Counted from the stretch's first letter, positions 17,076 through 26,397 are shown. The stretch: 64,000 nt of DNA from CAXQUZ01 sp942491145 (GCA_942491145.1 CALOBC010000001.1:372001-436000), one strand, 5' to 3'. The notes: generated from the letters alone by a model not told the origin. Numbers and translations are program-made.

Positions 17076-18136
17076 AGTCCCGGCACCCGCACGGACGCGG
17101 CCTTGATGAGGGCCACAACGGCCTTGCCGGCGCCGAGGTTCAGCTCCTGGGCTGCAGCTTCGGACACGCGTGCCTTGAGAATGCCGTCAGGCACACCATC
17201 CAAGCGAAGTGTGACCAAGCTTCCCCGCGCGGTGGACTCGACGGACACGACGGTGCCCCGCAGCTGGTTGCGCACCGAGAGCCCTGTGGTGGGACCGGTC
17301 GCCAGCATCACGTCGTCCCCGGGCACCCGCACCCGAATGCGCTGGCCATCGTCCAACCCGACCAGGGGCAAGGTGTAGATGCGGTGGGGGCCCAGCCCAA
17401 GACAGGTGCCGTGGGTGTCGGTCGAGAGCACTTTGCCCTCCAGCACCGTGTCCACGCCGAGCGCGCCCACTCCGCTCGCGGTCTCGGCCACCGGACCACT
17501 CGCAACGACGCGACCATCGGCCATCACGACGAGGTTGTCCGCGAGCTGGAGCAGCTCGTCCATGCTGTGGGTGACGTAGACAATCGGCAGGGCAAAGCGC
17601 CGGGGCAAAGCCGCCAAGAAGGGCAACACCTCGTCCTTTCGGGCCTGGTCCAGGCTGGCGAGCGGCTCGTCCATCAGCAACAGGCTGGGGCTGGTGAGCA
17701 GCGCCCGCCCAATCGCCACCCGCTGACGCTCCCCTCCCGAGAGGGCCCGGGGCCGGCGCTCCAGCAGGCCACCAATCCCGAGAAGCCCCACCACATCATC
17801 AAAGTGGACCAGTTCTGGTCGGTCCTTGGGCATGCCGTAGCGGAGGTTGCGCAGCACACTCATGTGCGGGAACAGCCGGCTGTCCTGAAAGACCACCCCA
17901 ATCTGGCGCTTGTGAACGGGAAGGTTGATGCCCCGGACACTGTCGAACAAGACCCGCCCGCCCACCTCGATGTGACCGGCCGTCGGACATGCCAAGCCCG
18001 CGATGCAACGCAGCACTGAGCTCTTGCCTGCGCCAGACGCCCCCGACAGCGCCGTGACCCCCGTGTCGGCGGCACTCTCGAAGCGTGCGTCCAGCGAGAA
18101 GTCACCGAGCGTGTGTTGGATGGAGATGGAGAACAC
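17063..18136 (-). CDS. modC: Molybdate ABC transporter ATP-binding protein
   Basis: 357 aa from the GTG at 18136, which follows the modB stop by one base; the longer open frame upstream lies inside modB and was rejected. Walker A GASGAGKS at 32-39, the Q-loop FQDSRLFPH, the signature LSGGERQR and Walker B LLLMDEPLASLD are all present. The C-terminal third is a TOBE/Mop-type domain (RNQLRGTVVSVES), which binds oxyanion in ModC. It powers molybdate (possibly tungstate) uptake with ModB and ModA. Confidence 0.93.
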   Translation of the reverse strand: MFSISIQHTLGDFSLDARFESAADTGVTALSGASGAGKSSVLRCIAGLACPTAGHIEVGGRVLFDSVRGINLPVHKRQIGVVFQDSRLFPHMSVLRNLRYGMPKDRPELVHFDDVVGLLGIGGLLERRPRALSGGERQRVAIGRALLTSPSLLLMDEPLASLDQARKDEVLPFLAALPRRFALPIVYVTHSMDELLQLADNLVVMADGRVVASGPVAETASGVGALGVDTVLEGKVLSTDTHGTCLGLGPHRIYTLPLVGLDDGQRIRVRVPGDDVMLATGPTTGLSVRNQLRGTVVSVESTARGSLVTLRLDGVPDGILKARVSEAAAQELNLGAGKAVVALIKAASVRVPGLVRR

Positions 18137-18137
18137 C

Positions 18138-18824
18138 TCAGTCCCCCATCCGCGCACGCATGCGGCGGGCGAGGGCCTCACTCGACAGCAAGGTCCCGAA
18201 GGCCACCAGCACGCTGAGCACACACAAGCGGGCGGCGGCGCCTTCCTGGCCGGGCACCTGAGTAAGCGTGAACAGCGCAAGGGGGAGCGTTCTCGTCTCG
18301 CCCGGGATGCTGGACACAAACGTGATGGTCGCCCCAAACTCCGACAATGAGCGGGCAAAGGCCAGGATGGCCCCCGCCAGCACGCCTGGCGCCATCAGTG
18401 GCAGGGTCACCGTCGCGAACACCCGCAGCGGGCCCGCCCCGAGGGTGCGCGCGGCATCCTCCACCCCCGGGTCGATGGCCTCGACCGACAGCCGAATGGC
18501 CCTCACCATCAGTGGAAACGCGATGACGGCGGACGCGATGACCGCCCCTCGCCAGGAGAAGGACACCGACAGCCCCAAGTCGGCCAGCAGCCCCCCGATG
18601 GGCCCAGCACGCCCCAGGGCCAACAGGAGGACGTAGCCCACCACCACCGGTGGCAGCACCAAGGGAAGGTGGACAATGCTGTCCAACAGGGCCTTCCCGG
18701 GAAAGTTGTGGCGACCGAGCAGCCAACCCAATGCCACACCAAACGGCAGACTCAGGCCCACTGCCCAGCAGGACACCCACAGCGACAGCGACAGGGCCTC
18801 CACCTCAAGGGCGGTCAGGCTCAC
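18138..18824 (-). CDS. modB: Molybdate ABC transporter permease
   Basis: 228 aa with five to six membrane helices and the EAA-type loop AARTLGAGPLRVFATVTLPL near residues 124-143, which docks on ModC. The GTG start overlaps the TGA of modA (GTGA). FPLMVRAIR and SLSEFGATITF are typical ModB segments. Confidence 0.93.
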   Translation of the reverse strand: MSLTALEVEALSLSLWVSCWAVGLSLPFGVALGWLLGRHNFPGKALLDSIVHLPLVLPPVVVGYVLLLALGRAGPIGGLLADLGLSVSFSWRGAVIASAVIAFPLMVRAIRLSVEAIDPGVEDAARTLGAGPLRVFATVTLPLMAPGVLAGAILAFARSLSEFGATITFVSSIPGETRTLPLALFTLTQVPGQEGAAARLCVLSVLVAFGTLLSSEALARRMRARMGD

Positions 18825-19600
18825 GGGCGCCGAAACCCATGCTCGGCGAAGATGGCCCTGGCATCGTCACTTTGGAGGTACTCCCACACTTGGAGCACGC
18901 CTTCCCGCTCGCCCTGGCCCCGCACGATGGCGAGCGGGTACAGGATCGGCGGATGGGACTCGGCGGGGAAGCGACCCACCACGCTCAAGTCCGAAGAGGC
19001 AGCAGCATCGGTGCTGTAGACGATGCCCAGCGGCGCTTCCCCACGCTGGACCAGTGCCATCGCTGCACGCACGTCGGCAGCGCGGGCGAGGCGGGGTTCC
19101 ACGGCGTCCCAGCTCTGGGTCCACTGCAGCGCTTGCTTGGCGTACTGCCCGGCGGGCACATGGTCGGGGTCGCCCACCGCGAGCCGGCCATCCCCGAGAC
19201 GCACCATCAAGTCCACACCCTGGGTGAGATCGACCGGGCGAGCATCCGAGGCGGGCCCAATCAGCACCAGATCGTTGCCCAACAGGTCGACCCGCGTCTC
19301 AACGCCGACCCTGCCATCCTTGGCGAGATGGTCCATCCAAGCGGTGTTTGCAGACAGAAAGAGGTCGGCGGGAGCCCCATTCTCGATTTGGCGTGCCATG
19401 GATGAGCTGGAGCCCACGATCGCCACCGCGTCAGGCCCACCGTCCGCAGAGAGCTTGGCCAGCGCAGCGTTGATGGCATCCGTGGTTGAAGCGGCCGCGA
19501 AGATCTTGACCGCACCGCCACTCTCGTCGCCAGCCACACACCCCGTGCCGAACCCGAGGGCCAAGACTACGGCGAAAGCGGTGGGGAGCGTTGACTGCAT
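18821..19600 (-). CDS. modA: Molybdate-binding lipoprotein
   Basis: 259 aa from the ATG at 19600, supported by a GGAGAGG ribosome binding site. The signal peptide ends in a lipobox GTGC, so this ModA is a tethered lipoprotein and not a free periplasmic protein. Family motifs are IFAAASTTDAI, GSSSSMARQIENGAPAD and FLSAN near the oxyanion site, and a late GIVYSTDAA. First gene of the leftward modABC operon. No ModE box was searched for reliably. Confidence 0.92.
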   Translation of the reverse strand: MQSTLPTAFAVVLALGFGTGCVAGDESGGAVKIFAAASTTDAINAALAKLSADGGPDAVAIVGSSSSMARQIENGAPADLFLSANTAWMDHLAKDGRVGVETRVDLLGNDLVLIGPASDARPVDLTQGVDLMVRLGDGRLAVGDPDHVPAGQYAKQALQWTQSWDAVEPRLARAADVRAAMALVQRGEAPLGIVYSTDAAASSDLSVVGRFPAESHPPILYPLAIVRGQGEREGVLQVWEYLQSDDARAIFAEHGFRRP

Positions 19601-19709
19601 GGGACGACCTCTCCTCCACCCTATTTCGGACTGGGGCCAGTGGCACCCTCCGGGCCGACCGCCCAGAGGCGCTATACTGCGCCGCCACGCTTCGGCACCC
19701 TGAGGTTCT

Positions 19710-20075
19710 ATGACTGCCCCCGTTGTATTGGTTCCGTTGATGCTGCTGACTTCGAGCGTGCTCATGGCGTTCGCTTGGATCGGGCACCTCAAGTACGAAG
19801 ACACCTGGTCGTTCTGGACTGCTCTGGGCGTGAGCTGGATGGTGGTGCTGCCCGAGTACCTGCTCAACGTCTTTGCGACGCGCTACGGCCACGCGGTCTA
19901 CAGCGCCGCGCAGATGGCCGCACTGAACCTCTCGTCGGGTGTGATCTGTGTGGCGCTCGTGTCCCACTTCTTCTTGGGCGAGGCCCTCAGCCCACGACAA
20001 TTTGTGGGCTTCGGCCTCATGATTGTGGCCATCGTGCTCATCACCGGTGGCGGCGTGGCGGCCGCCGAGACCTGA
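19710..20075 (+). CDS. DMT-superfamily DUF486 membrane protein
   Basis: 121 aa with four helices; GAGG lies just before the ATG. FAWIGHLKYE, SWMVVLPEYLLNVFATRYGH and the C-terminal LGEALSPRQFVGFGLMIVAIVLI match the small DUF486 (PF04342-type) branch of drug/metabolite transporters. A TATACT hexamer at 19673 could be a -10 box, but no convincing -35 is seen. Transported substrate unknown. Confidence 0.88.
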   Translation: MTAPVVLVPLMLLTSSVLMAFAWIGHLKYEDTWSFWTALGVSWMVVLPEYLLNVFATRYGHAVYSAAQMAALNLSSGVICVALVSHFFLGEALSPRQFVGFGLMIVAIVLITGGGVAAAET

Positions 20076-20111
20076 CCAAGGCCCTGCACGGCCCCCACCC
20101 TGGATGTCCCC

Positions 20112-20915
20112 ATGCCCTCCGTCCGCATCGAAGACGACCCGACGCTGCCCTACTTGCGCTGGCTGCGACTCGACCGACCGAGCCACCGCAATGCGTGGTC
20201 CGAAGAGATGCTCGACGGCTTTCTGCGGGCGCTCGACGATGCTGAAGATGCTCCAGCCGTGAGGATCGTGGCGATCACGGGCACGGGCCGGGCGTTCAGC
20301 GCCGGCGGCGACCTCAAGGCCATGCGGGACAAGACCGGGATGTTCGCCGGAGGCCCGGTGGAGCTGCGCAGCCGGTACAGCCGCGGCATCCAGAACATCC
20401 CCCGGCGGATGGCCCGCTTCGACAAGCCCATCATCGCGGCTGTGAACGGGGCGGCCATCGGGGCGGGACTCGATCTGGCGTGTATGTGTGACCTGCGCAT
20501 TGCGGCAGACGGCGCAAAGCTCGGCAGCACCTTCGTGAAGCTGGGGCTGGTGCCCGGCGACGGCGGGGCGGCGCTGCTGACCCGCACGGTGGGCTACCCC
20601 AAAGCGCTGGAGCTGGTGCTCACCGGACGGATTGTCGACGCCCAGGAAGCCCTGGCCATCGGACTGGTGAACCGTGTGGTCCCGGCTGCAGCACTCGAAG
20701 ATGCGGTCCGCGAGCTCGCCGCTGAGATCGGCCAGCACCCCGCCCAGGCCGTGCGCTTGGCGAAGGCCTGCGCCGCTCGCTCCTATGGCTTGCCGCTGGA
20801 GACCGCCTTGGAATTGGCCGCCACCTACCAGGGCATCGTCCAGAACTCGGACGACCACATGGAAGGAGTGCACGCCATTCTCGAGAAGCGGGCACCGCGG
20901 TTCAAGGGGAACTAA
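20112..20915 (+). CDS. Enoyl-CoA hydratase/isomerase (crotonase) family protein
   Basis: 267 aa. The oxyanion-hole segments FSAGGDLKAM and GAAIGAGLDLA are present, so a CoA thioester fold is clear. At the two positions that hold catalytic Glu in rat enoyl-CoA hydratase (144 and 164) this protein has Asp (GAGLDLA) and Phe (GSTFVKLG). A classical hydratase reaction is therefore doubtful; isomerase or another crotonase chemistry is likelier. It starts 36 bp after the DUF486 gene and may be co-transcribed with it. Confidence 0.85.
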   Translation: MPSVRIEDDPTLPYLRWLRLDRPSHRNAWSEEMLDGFLRALDDAEDAPAVRIVAITGTGRAFSAGGDLKAMRDKTGMFAGGPVELRSRYSRGIQNIPRRMARFDKPIIAAVNGAAIGAGLDLACMCDLRIAADGAKLGSTFVKLGLVPGDGGAALLTRTVGYPKALELVLTGRIVDAQEALAIGLVNRVVPAAALEDAVRELAAEIGQHPAQAVRLAKACAARSYGLPLETALELAATYQGIVQNSDDHMEGVHAILEKRAPRFKGN

Positions 20916-20927
20916 GGCCGGTCGAGC

Positions 20928-22247
20928 TCAGGGTACCGTGAGGACGACGGAGCCCTTGATCACGGTCTCGGTGGTCGTCTCGCCATCCACTGTGGTGGTC
21001 GTGCCGCTGCCCGTAGAGTCGTCCCCGGACAAGGCGATGGCCAGCCCCGCTGCGCCCCCTGCTGCGACCGCCGCCACCCCGGCCCACACGTACCAGGGGG
21101 GGCCTCGGCGCTCGATCTCGGTGACCGTGAGCGGCTGGGGGTCGAGCAAGAGGGACGTCAACAGCGCGTTGCTGGCGATGTCCATCGACGCCACCCGCCG
21201 AGAGACCCGGTCCGGACGCAGCCCGCCGTCCTCGCGCAGGTAGCCGGCGAGCACGGGCACCAGGTCTTGCAGCTCAGTGACCGGGTTCTTGCCGGCTTCC
21301 CCGGCCACCGCTTTCGAGAAGTTTCCTGTGCGGGGCTCGTAGAGCTGGAGGCTGACCGCGCCGTCCCCGTCGAGTCCCGCCAACACCACCAGATCCGCGC
21401 CGAGGTGGGTGCCGAGGGACCGGTACATCAGCGACATCTGCTCAGAGCGCCCGTCGGGGTTGTCCACGGGTGCCGCGAGCCGGCGCCGCGCCTCAGACGC
21501 CGACCAGAACGCCTTGTCCCCCGGCGACAGAAAGACCCTGTCCGCTTGGCGCCGACCATCCGCAGCCTGGAGCACGATGAAGTGCTCGCCCGGCGGCAAG
21601 CTGAGTGTGCCGCCATCTTGCTTGAGGCCGTCCACATAGAGCACCGAGCCCGCGGGAACGTCGATCTGGACCGAGGCCTTGGCCTTGGCCAGCACCACCT
21701 CGCGCACAGCGTCGAAGCGGGCCACGACCTTCGGGGGGTGGTTCACCGTGTCGAGCTGACGTGTGGGATCGAGCACCACCAACCGCGCAAAGGCCTCGTC
21801 CGCTTCGGACTCTTCGCCCCGACCGAACTCGGCGAGCCCGACCAGCAGCAGTGCGTCGAGCAGGTCTTTGACATCCGTGGTGCCGAGGGAGCCATCTTCC
21901 AGCGCATGCACCGCGTCGAGGAGCACCGACACCGCCGCATCGAATTCCGCGCGGTCGTAGAGCACCCGGCCTTCATCCAGCCGCGCACGCCCCGGCCCCA
22001 GGAACGCTTCTTCGAGAACGAGGGGCTCCCGGCCCGCCAGTCGGCTGCGCAGCTGGCTCATCTCGAGTGCATCGACCTTCGCGGCCCGCTCAAACGCTTG
22101 ACCCAGCTCGTCGACCGCCAGCGCACCCCGGGCCTCGTCCGCCGCCTCCACATGCACGCCCACCACGGCCACTTCGGGACGACGGGCGAAGGCCGATGTG
22201 GCGGTGAGGCCCATGAGCAGCACTGCGACCGCGCGGAGGATGGACAT
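20928..22247 (-). CDS. Exported PEGA-domain protein with C-terminal membrane helix
   Basis: 439 aa from the ATG at 22247, which gives a good signal peptide (MSILRAVAVLLMGLTATSAFA); upstream codons in frame are low-complexity and overlap the divergent promoter region. The middle is helical. Residues about 240-300 (VQIDVPAGSVLYVDGLKQ, LPPGEHFIVLQ) form a PEGA-type module. Near the C-terminus is a hydrophobic segment (YVWAGVAAVAAGGAAGLAIAL) followed by a Thr-rich tail. Probably an envelope scaffold. Divergent from the TPR gene. Confidence 0.7.
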   Translation of the reverse strand: MSILRAVAVLLMGLTATSAFARRPEVAVVGVHVEAADEARGALAVDELGQAFERAAKVDALEMSQLRSRLAGREPLVLEEAFLGPGRARLDEGRVLYDRAEFDAAVSVLLDAVHALEDGSLGTTDVKDLLDALLLVGLAEFGRGEESEADEAFARLVVLDPTRQLDTVNHPPKVVARFDAVREVVLAKAKASVQIDVPAGSVLYVDGLKQDGGTLSLPPGEHFIVLQAADGRRQADRVFLSPGDKAFWSASEARRRLAAPVDNPDGRSEQMSLMYRSLGTHLGADLVVLAGLDGDGAVSLQLYEPRTGNFSKAVAGEAGKNPVTELQDLVPVLAGYLREDGGLRPDRVSRRVASMDIASNALLTSLLLDPQPLTVTEIERRGPPWYVWAGVAAVAAGGAAGLAIALSGDDSTGSGTTTTVDGETTTETVIKGSVVLTVP

Positions 22248-22462
22248 CGAGGGCGTCCCAGGAAACAAGGGAGTGAAGGGCAAGGCCGGCGGATTGGAGC
22301 GGTGCGAGGAACACGCACCCACGGGTCTCTGCGTGCCCCCGACCAGACACGCGGGTATGCCCTGGCATCCGGTCAAGTGGCTGCGGCGGGACTGTACCAC
22401 CGCTGGGCACCCCGTTCCCACTGCATCGCCGCATCTTCCGAGACCGTCCGCAGGAGCCCCTC

Positions 22463-23989
22463 TTGTCGCGCATGTCCCCGATTCCTTGGGCCGCTGCCCT
22501 CGGCCGCGCCTTCCGCCTCGCCTTCGTGCTGGCCGTGGCACTGCCCGCTGTGGGTCGCGCTGGCCCCGTGGAAGACGCCGAGGCCGCCCTCCAGCGGGGC
22601 TCCCTCGGCCAAGCCCTCCGCACCCTCGCGGTCCACCTCGACAAAAACCCGGACGATGTCGTCGCAAGTGAGCTGCAGATCGACATTCTGCTCACCATCG
22701 GCCAAGGCGGAGAAGCCGCACGGCACTGGCGCCAGGCCATCGTCGACAACCCCAAGAATCCCGATGCTTGGTACCTCCTGGGCCGCTCCGAGGTGAACCC
22801 CGACACGGCGATGGCCGCGTACCAGAAGGCGCTGGAACTCAAGCCTCGCCACGCCAGGGCGCTCACAGGGCTAGGCGCAGTGCAGTCGGCCACGGGCAAG
22901 ACCACCGCGGCCGCTGAGAATTTCCAAGCCGCCCTCGACGTCGACCCCACGCTGGCCGAAGCCTGGTCCGGGCTCATCCGCTCCCGAGCCATCGCGGGGG
23001 ACCGCTCCGCGGCCGAGAGCGCCGCACGGCGGGCCGTTGTCGCCGTCCCCCACAGCAACGGGGTCTGGCTCGCGCTGGCTGCGCTGGTGCCCGATGACGC
23101 GGTCTCCGTCCTCACCCAAGCCGCCAGCCGCCTGCCCGAGGACCCTCAGATCCAGATCAACCTCGCCCGGTCCCTGTTCACCTCGACGAAGTGGGACCGC
23201 GCCGAGAAGGCCTACGATCGTGCACTGTCGCTGGTTCCCGACGGTGACGTCCAGCTCCAAGTCGAGCGCGCCATGATTGCCGAGATCAAGGCCCGGCGCT
23301 TGTCGCTGCAAGGCGCGACGACCATTCTGGAGATTCGCCCGGCGGCGGCCCAAGCGCCGGACGTCGCCCTGTCCACGCTCGCGGAGGTCGTCTCGTCCAA
23401 CCCTGAGTCGGGTTGGGCACGGCTGGTGCACGGCAACCTGCTGTCCAGTGTCGGCCGGGTGGCCGAAGCTGAGCGTGAGCTGCGGTCCGCCCTGGTGGCC
23501 CTGCCCTCCAGTCCCGAAGCCTGGGGCGCGGTCGGTGCGTTCTACTTGAGCCAGCGTCGCGCTGCCGAAGCCCGTCCGCTGCTGGAAAAAGCCACCGCCG
23601 CCCGTCCGACGGATCCTGGCCTCGCCGTGGCCGCGGCCGTTGCAGCGGCCGAGATGGGCAAGCTGGATCAAGCCGAGCTGGAGCTCAGGAAGGCTGTCAC
23701 GCGATTTCCACACAGCATCGGGCCGACCCTCGCCCTTGCACGGTTGCTGGTCAATGGACACCGCGGGGAAGAGGCGTTTGTCGTCCTCACCGATGCCCTG
23801 CGCAGGTCGCCCGAGGTCAACCTCGCATCGGCGCTCGCATCCGCCGCCCGGGAGCTGGGCCAACCGGGCCGGGCGGTCGAGCTGATGCGCCAGCTCGCCG
23901 ATGAGACCGGGGATCCGCGCTTCTCCCGAGTGGCCGATGGGCTGTCGGCAGAGACGCCCGCGCTGCCCACACCGGCGCCCGCCCCATGA
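22463..23989 (+). CDS. Exported TPR-repeat protein
   Basis: 508 aa from the TTG at 22463 with AGGAG seven bases upstream; an ATG nine bases later is an alternative. A signal peptide (about 1-33) is followed by many 34-residue TPR units, for example PDAWYLLGRSEVNPDTAMAAY and HARALTGLGAVQSATGKTTA. Likely a periplasmic or outer-membrane-facing protein-protein scaffold. Partner unknown; the divergent PEGA protein is a candidate. Confidence 0.85.
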   Translation: MSRMSPIPWAAALGRAFRLAFVLAVALPAVGRAGPVEDAEAALQRGSLGQALRTLAVHLDKNPDDVVASELQIDILLTIGQGGEAARHWRQAIVDNPKNPDAWYLLGRSEVNPDTAMAAYQKALELKPRHARALTGLGAVQSATGKTTAAAENFQAALDVDPTLAEAWSGLIRSRAIAGDRSAAESAARRAVVAVPHSNGVWLALAALVPDDAVSVLTQAASRLPEDPQIQINLARSLFTSTKWDRAEKAYDRALSLVPDGDVQLQVERAMIAEIKARRLSLQGATTILEIRPAAAQAPDVALSTLAEVVSSNPESGWARLVHGNLLSSVGRVAEAERELRSALVALPSSPEAWGAVGAFYLSQRRAAEARPLLEKATAARPTDPGLAVAAAVAAAEMGKLDQAELELRKAVTRFPHSIGPTLALARLLVNGHRGEEAFVVLTDALRRSPEVNLASALASAARELGQPGRAVELMRQLADETGDPRFSRVADGLSAETPALPTPAPAP

Positions 23990-24193
23990 GCCCCCGACAA
24001 GGCCCCTGAGCGGGCTGTCCACGGCGGGTCGAAGCACTGGTGTTGACGTGTCCACCGTTGTTCTCATCGCCAGCCTTGGTTACCCGCGGTCGGTTCCTGA
24101 CGATGACGTCCCGGCTGGGGTGCAGGTGTGACCCACACCACGGCGCCCCCCCCCCGGAGCGCCTGTCCCGTCGATTGATTGCAAGGTGTCCCT

Positions 24194-24871
24194 TTGTACG
24201 TGCTTCTGACGACACTCGCCCTCAGCCTTGCGCACGCCCAGTCGATGGGCCCTTGGCTGAACGAGGCGCTCCCCGCCCCGATGGACAGCGCGGAACAGCG
24301 CCTGGGCACCTGCCCCAAGAGCCACCTGAGCAACGGTGTGCAGCTGCCCGCCGCGCCGGACCTCTACAAGCGCTGGCATCCCGACAAGGCTTGGGCTCGC
24401 GCTGAGATGGTCGAGGCCATCACCCGGGTCTCCGAAGAGATGGCGTGGCTGATGCCCGAGGCCGATCCCATCGTCATCGGCGACATCAGCACCCGCTACG
24501 GCGGTGTGCTCGAAGGCCACAAGTCCCACCGGGCGGGCGTCGACGCCGACATTGGCCTGTACTGGGGCAACGGCCGCATGCACAAAGGCGGCTTTCGCGA
24601 TGTGTCGGCATCCGAGCTGGACCTCGAAGCGAACTGGCTGCTCATCCGCTCCCTGCTCGACACTGGCCTCGTGGAGCGGATCCTGCTCGATCAGCGGCTG
24701 ATCAATGCCCTGCGGGCCTACACCATCGCCAGCGGCGAGCTCACCGAGGACGAAGCCGAGCGCATCTTCCCCCTCGGCTACACCCGCATGTGGACCCACA
24801 CGGGTGTTGTGCACCACGCTCCGAACCACAAAGAGCACCTGCACTTGCGCGTGCTCTGCTGGGAAGACTGA
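24194..24871 (+). CDS. MepA-like penicillin-insensitive murein endopeptidase
   Basis: About 225 aa. The TTG at 24194 is preferred since AAGG lies upstream and it opens a clean signal peptide (LYVLLTTLALSLAHA); a TTG at 24179 is possible. The zinc-site elements GHKSHRAGVDADIGLY and PNHKEHLHLRV supply the His and Asp ligands of the M74/LAS peptidases, which cut D-Ala-mDAP cross-links in peptidoglycan. It ends 3 bp from the stop of the convergent activator gene. Confidence 0.88.
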   Translation: MYVLLTTLALSLAHAQSMGPWLNEALPAPMDSAEQRLGTCPKSHLSNGVQLPAAPDLYKRWHPDKAWARAEMVEAITRVSEEMAWLMPEADPIVIGDISTRYGGVLEGHKSHRAGVDADIGLYWGNGRMHKGGFRDVSASELDLEANWLLIRSLLDTGLVERILLDQRLINALRAYTIASGELTEDEAERIFPLGYTRMWTHTGVVHHAPNHKEHLHLRVLCWED

Positions 24872-24874
24872 CCC

Positions 24875-26227
24875 TCAGCTTCTCTTGAGCTTGCGCCACA
24901 ACGTGGTGCGGTCGATCCCCAGCAAGCGAGCCGCCGCGGCCATGTTGCCGTCGCTCCGTCGCATGGCGGTCTCGATGGCCCGCGCTTCCACGTCGGCCAG
25001 GGACACCGGCTCCGGCTCGATGGACCGCCGACCGGGCACCTCCAAGTGCTCCGGGGTGATCTCATGGCCTACGGGCACCCGGATCCACGCCAGCCTCAGG
25101 ACGTTCTCCAGCTCCCGCACGTTGCCGCGCCACGCACGCTCCATGAGCAGCTCGAGGATCTCGGTCGACAGTCCTCCGACCTCCTTGGGCCGTCCCCGGC
25201 GCTTGGCATCATCGGCGAAGCGCTTCAAGAAGTGCTCGGCGAGGGCAGGTACGTCATCGAGGCGCTCCCGCAAGGGCGGCACATGCACCCGCACGCCAGC
25301 CAAGCGGTAGTAGAGATCTTCACGAAAGTGACCACCTGTGACATCCGCCTCGATGTCCCGGTTCGTCGCCGCCAGCACCCGCACATCCACGATGCGGGCG
25401 CGGTCTTCCCCGAGCCGCTGGATCTCGCCCTGCTGGATCACCCGCAGCAGCTTCGCCTGCAAGATGAGCGGCAGCTCCCCCACCTCGTCGAGCAGAATGG
25501 TCCCACCATCGGCTTCTTCGAAGGATCCACGCCGATCGGCACTGGCCCCCGTGAACGCTCCCCGCCGGTGGCCAAACAGCTCGCTCTCGATCAGCGACGC
25601 GTTCAGGGCGGCGCAGTTGACCTTGATGTAGGGCTTGCGAACCCGGTCCGAGAGGCTCTGAACCGCGTCAGCCAGCCGCTCCTTGCCCACTCCCGACTCT
25701 CCGGTGAGCAACACAGGCAGCTCATAGGGCGCCACTTGCTCCACCAGCTCGTACAGCTCCTGCATGGGGGCCGAGCTGCCGATGATGCCATGAAAGGACC
25801 GGCGAACGTCCAGATCCCGCTCCAGCCGCCGAGTCTCGGTGAGATCTCGAAACAGCTCGATCCCGGCAATCGGTTCGCCGTCCTGATTTCTGATCAGGAT
25901 CATGCGGGCACGGGCATGGACCACGGTGCCCTCATCGGTGCCCCGGTAGAAGGTCTCCCGAGGTCCCCCCGGTGAGCCCGAGATGGCCGCCGTCATCAAG
26001 CAATCCGACTTGCACAGGGGCGAGACAAGGGAGTCCCGACAGAGGCGATCCTCCAGTGAGACGTCCGCCAAGCCCAGCAAGACCCGGGCCCGGCGGTTCA
26101 TCGACAGGATCTTTCGAGTCTGGGCATCGATGACGATAGCGCCATCGGAGACTTGATCCAGAATAGCCGTCACCAACGGATTCTTGAGTAGCCCCGGCAA
26201 CGCCGTGGACGGCAATGTGATCTCCAT
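24875..26227 (-). CDS. Sigma54-dependent activator with PAS domain (bEBP)
   Basis: 450 aa from the ATG at 26227, with GGAGAG seven bases upstream; an ATG at 26248 lacks such a site. A PAS domain (about 20-135) carries three Cys (63, 72, 76), a possible redox or metal sensor. The AAA+ domain has Walker A GESGVGKE (176-183), the GAFTGA loop (223-228) needed to contact sigma54, and Walker B-like GGTILLDEVGEL. A Fis-type HTH (NMAAAARLLGIDRTTLWRK) ends the protein. It is divergent from the sigma-factor gene, whose promoter region holds a sigma54 site and a palindrome that this protein probably binds. Confidence 0.93.
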   Translation of the reverse strand: MEITLPSTALPGLLKNPLVTAILDQVSDGAIVIDAQTRKILSMNRRARVLLGLADVSLEDRLCRDSLVSPLCKSDCLMTAAISGSPGGPRETFYRGTDEGTVVHARARMILIRNQDGEPIAGIELFRDLTETRRLERDLDVRRSFHGIIGSSAPMQELYELVEQVAPYELPVLLTGESGVGKERLADAVQSLSDRVRKPYIKVNCAALNASLIESELFGHRRGAFTGASADRRGSFEEADGGTILLDEVGELPLILQAKLLRVIQQGEIQRLGEDRARIVDVRVLAATNRDIEADVTGGHFREDLYYRLAGVRVHVPPLRERLDDVPALAEHFLKRFADDAKRRGRPKEVGGLSTEILELLMERAWRGNVRELENVLRLAWIRVPVGHEITPEHLEVPGRRSIEPEPVSLADVEARAIETAMRRSDGNMAAAARLLGIDRTTLWRKLKRS

Positions 26228-26300
26228 GGGGGCACTCTCCGCCGGCATCACGCCAGCTTTTTGTTGGGGCACGCGAAACCGTAGGGGCCCCTGCTGCATC

Positions 26301-26321
26301 CTGCAACACCACAAGTTGCAG
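26301..26321. promoter_or_regulatory. Perfect 7-7-7 palindrome, putative enhancer site for the bEBP
   Basis: CTGCAAC, seven bases, GTTGCAG. The centre is about 70 bp upstream of the -24 element at 26382, the usual place for an activator site. A further half-like GCGCAAC follows at 26323. It could serve both divergent genes. Confidence 0.6.
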
Positions 26322-26331
26322 CGCGCAACAG

Positions 26332-26361
26332 GTGACAAACCGTGTACACCTCTGGTACGCT
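26332..26361 (+). promoter_or_regulatory. Weak sigma70-like promoter candidate
   Basis: GTGACA and TACGCT with 18 bp spacing lie just upstream of the sigma54 site. The -10 match is poor. Given as an alternative or basal start only. Confidence 0.2.
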
Positions 26362-26380
26362 GACGGTGCCTCAGAAGAGG

Positions 26381-26397
26381 TTGGCACGTCGATTGCA
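26381..26397 (+). promoter_or_regulatory. Near-consensus sigma54 (-24/-12) promoter
   Basis: TTGGCACGTCGATTGCA matches the published consensus YTGGCACGrNNNTTGCW at all fixed positions except one weak purine. The GG and GC dinucleotides are correctly spaced. It points to the sigma-factor gene at 26521, giving a leader of about 110 nt. Overlapping the -12 is TGCAG-N7-CTGCA, another small palindrome. Confidence 0.8.

Noticed and set aside
18137..18358. Longer N-terminus for ModC
   Set aside because: The extra 74 codons lie inside modB in another frame and look like shadow sequence; the GTG at 18136 fits the operon and the family length.
22248..22667. Upstream extension of the PEGA-protein gene
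   Set aside because: Arg/Gly-rich sequence overlapping the divergent TPR gene; the ATG at 22247 gives a clean signal peptide.
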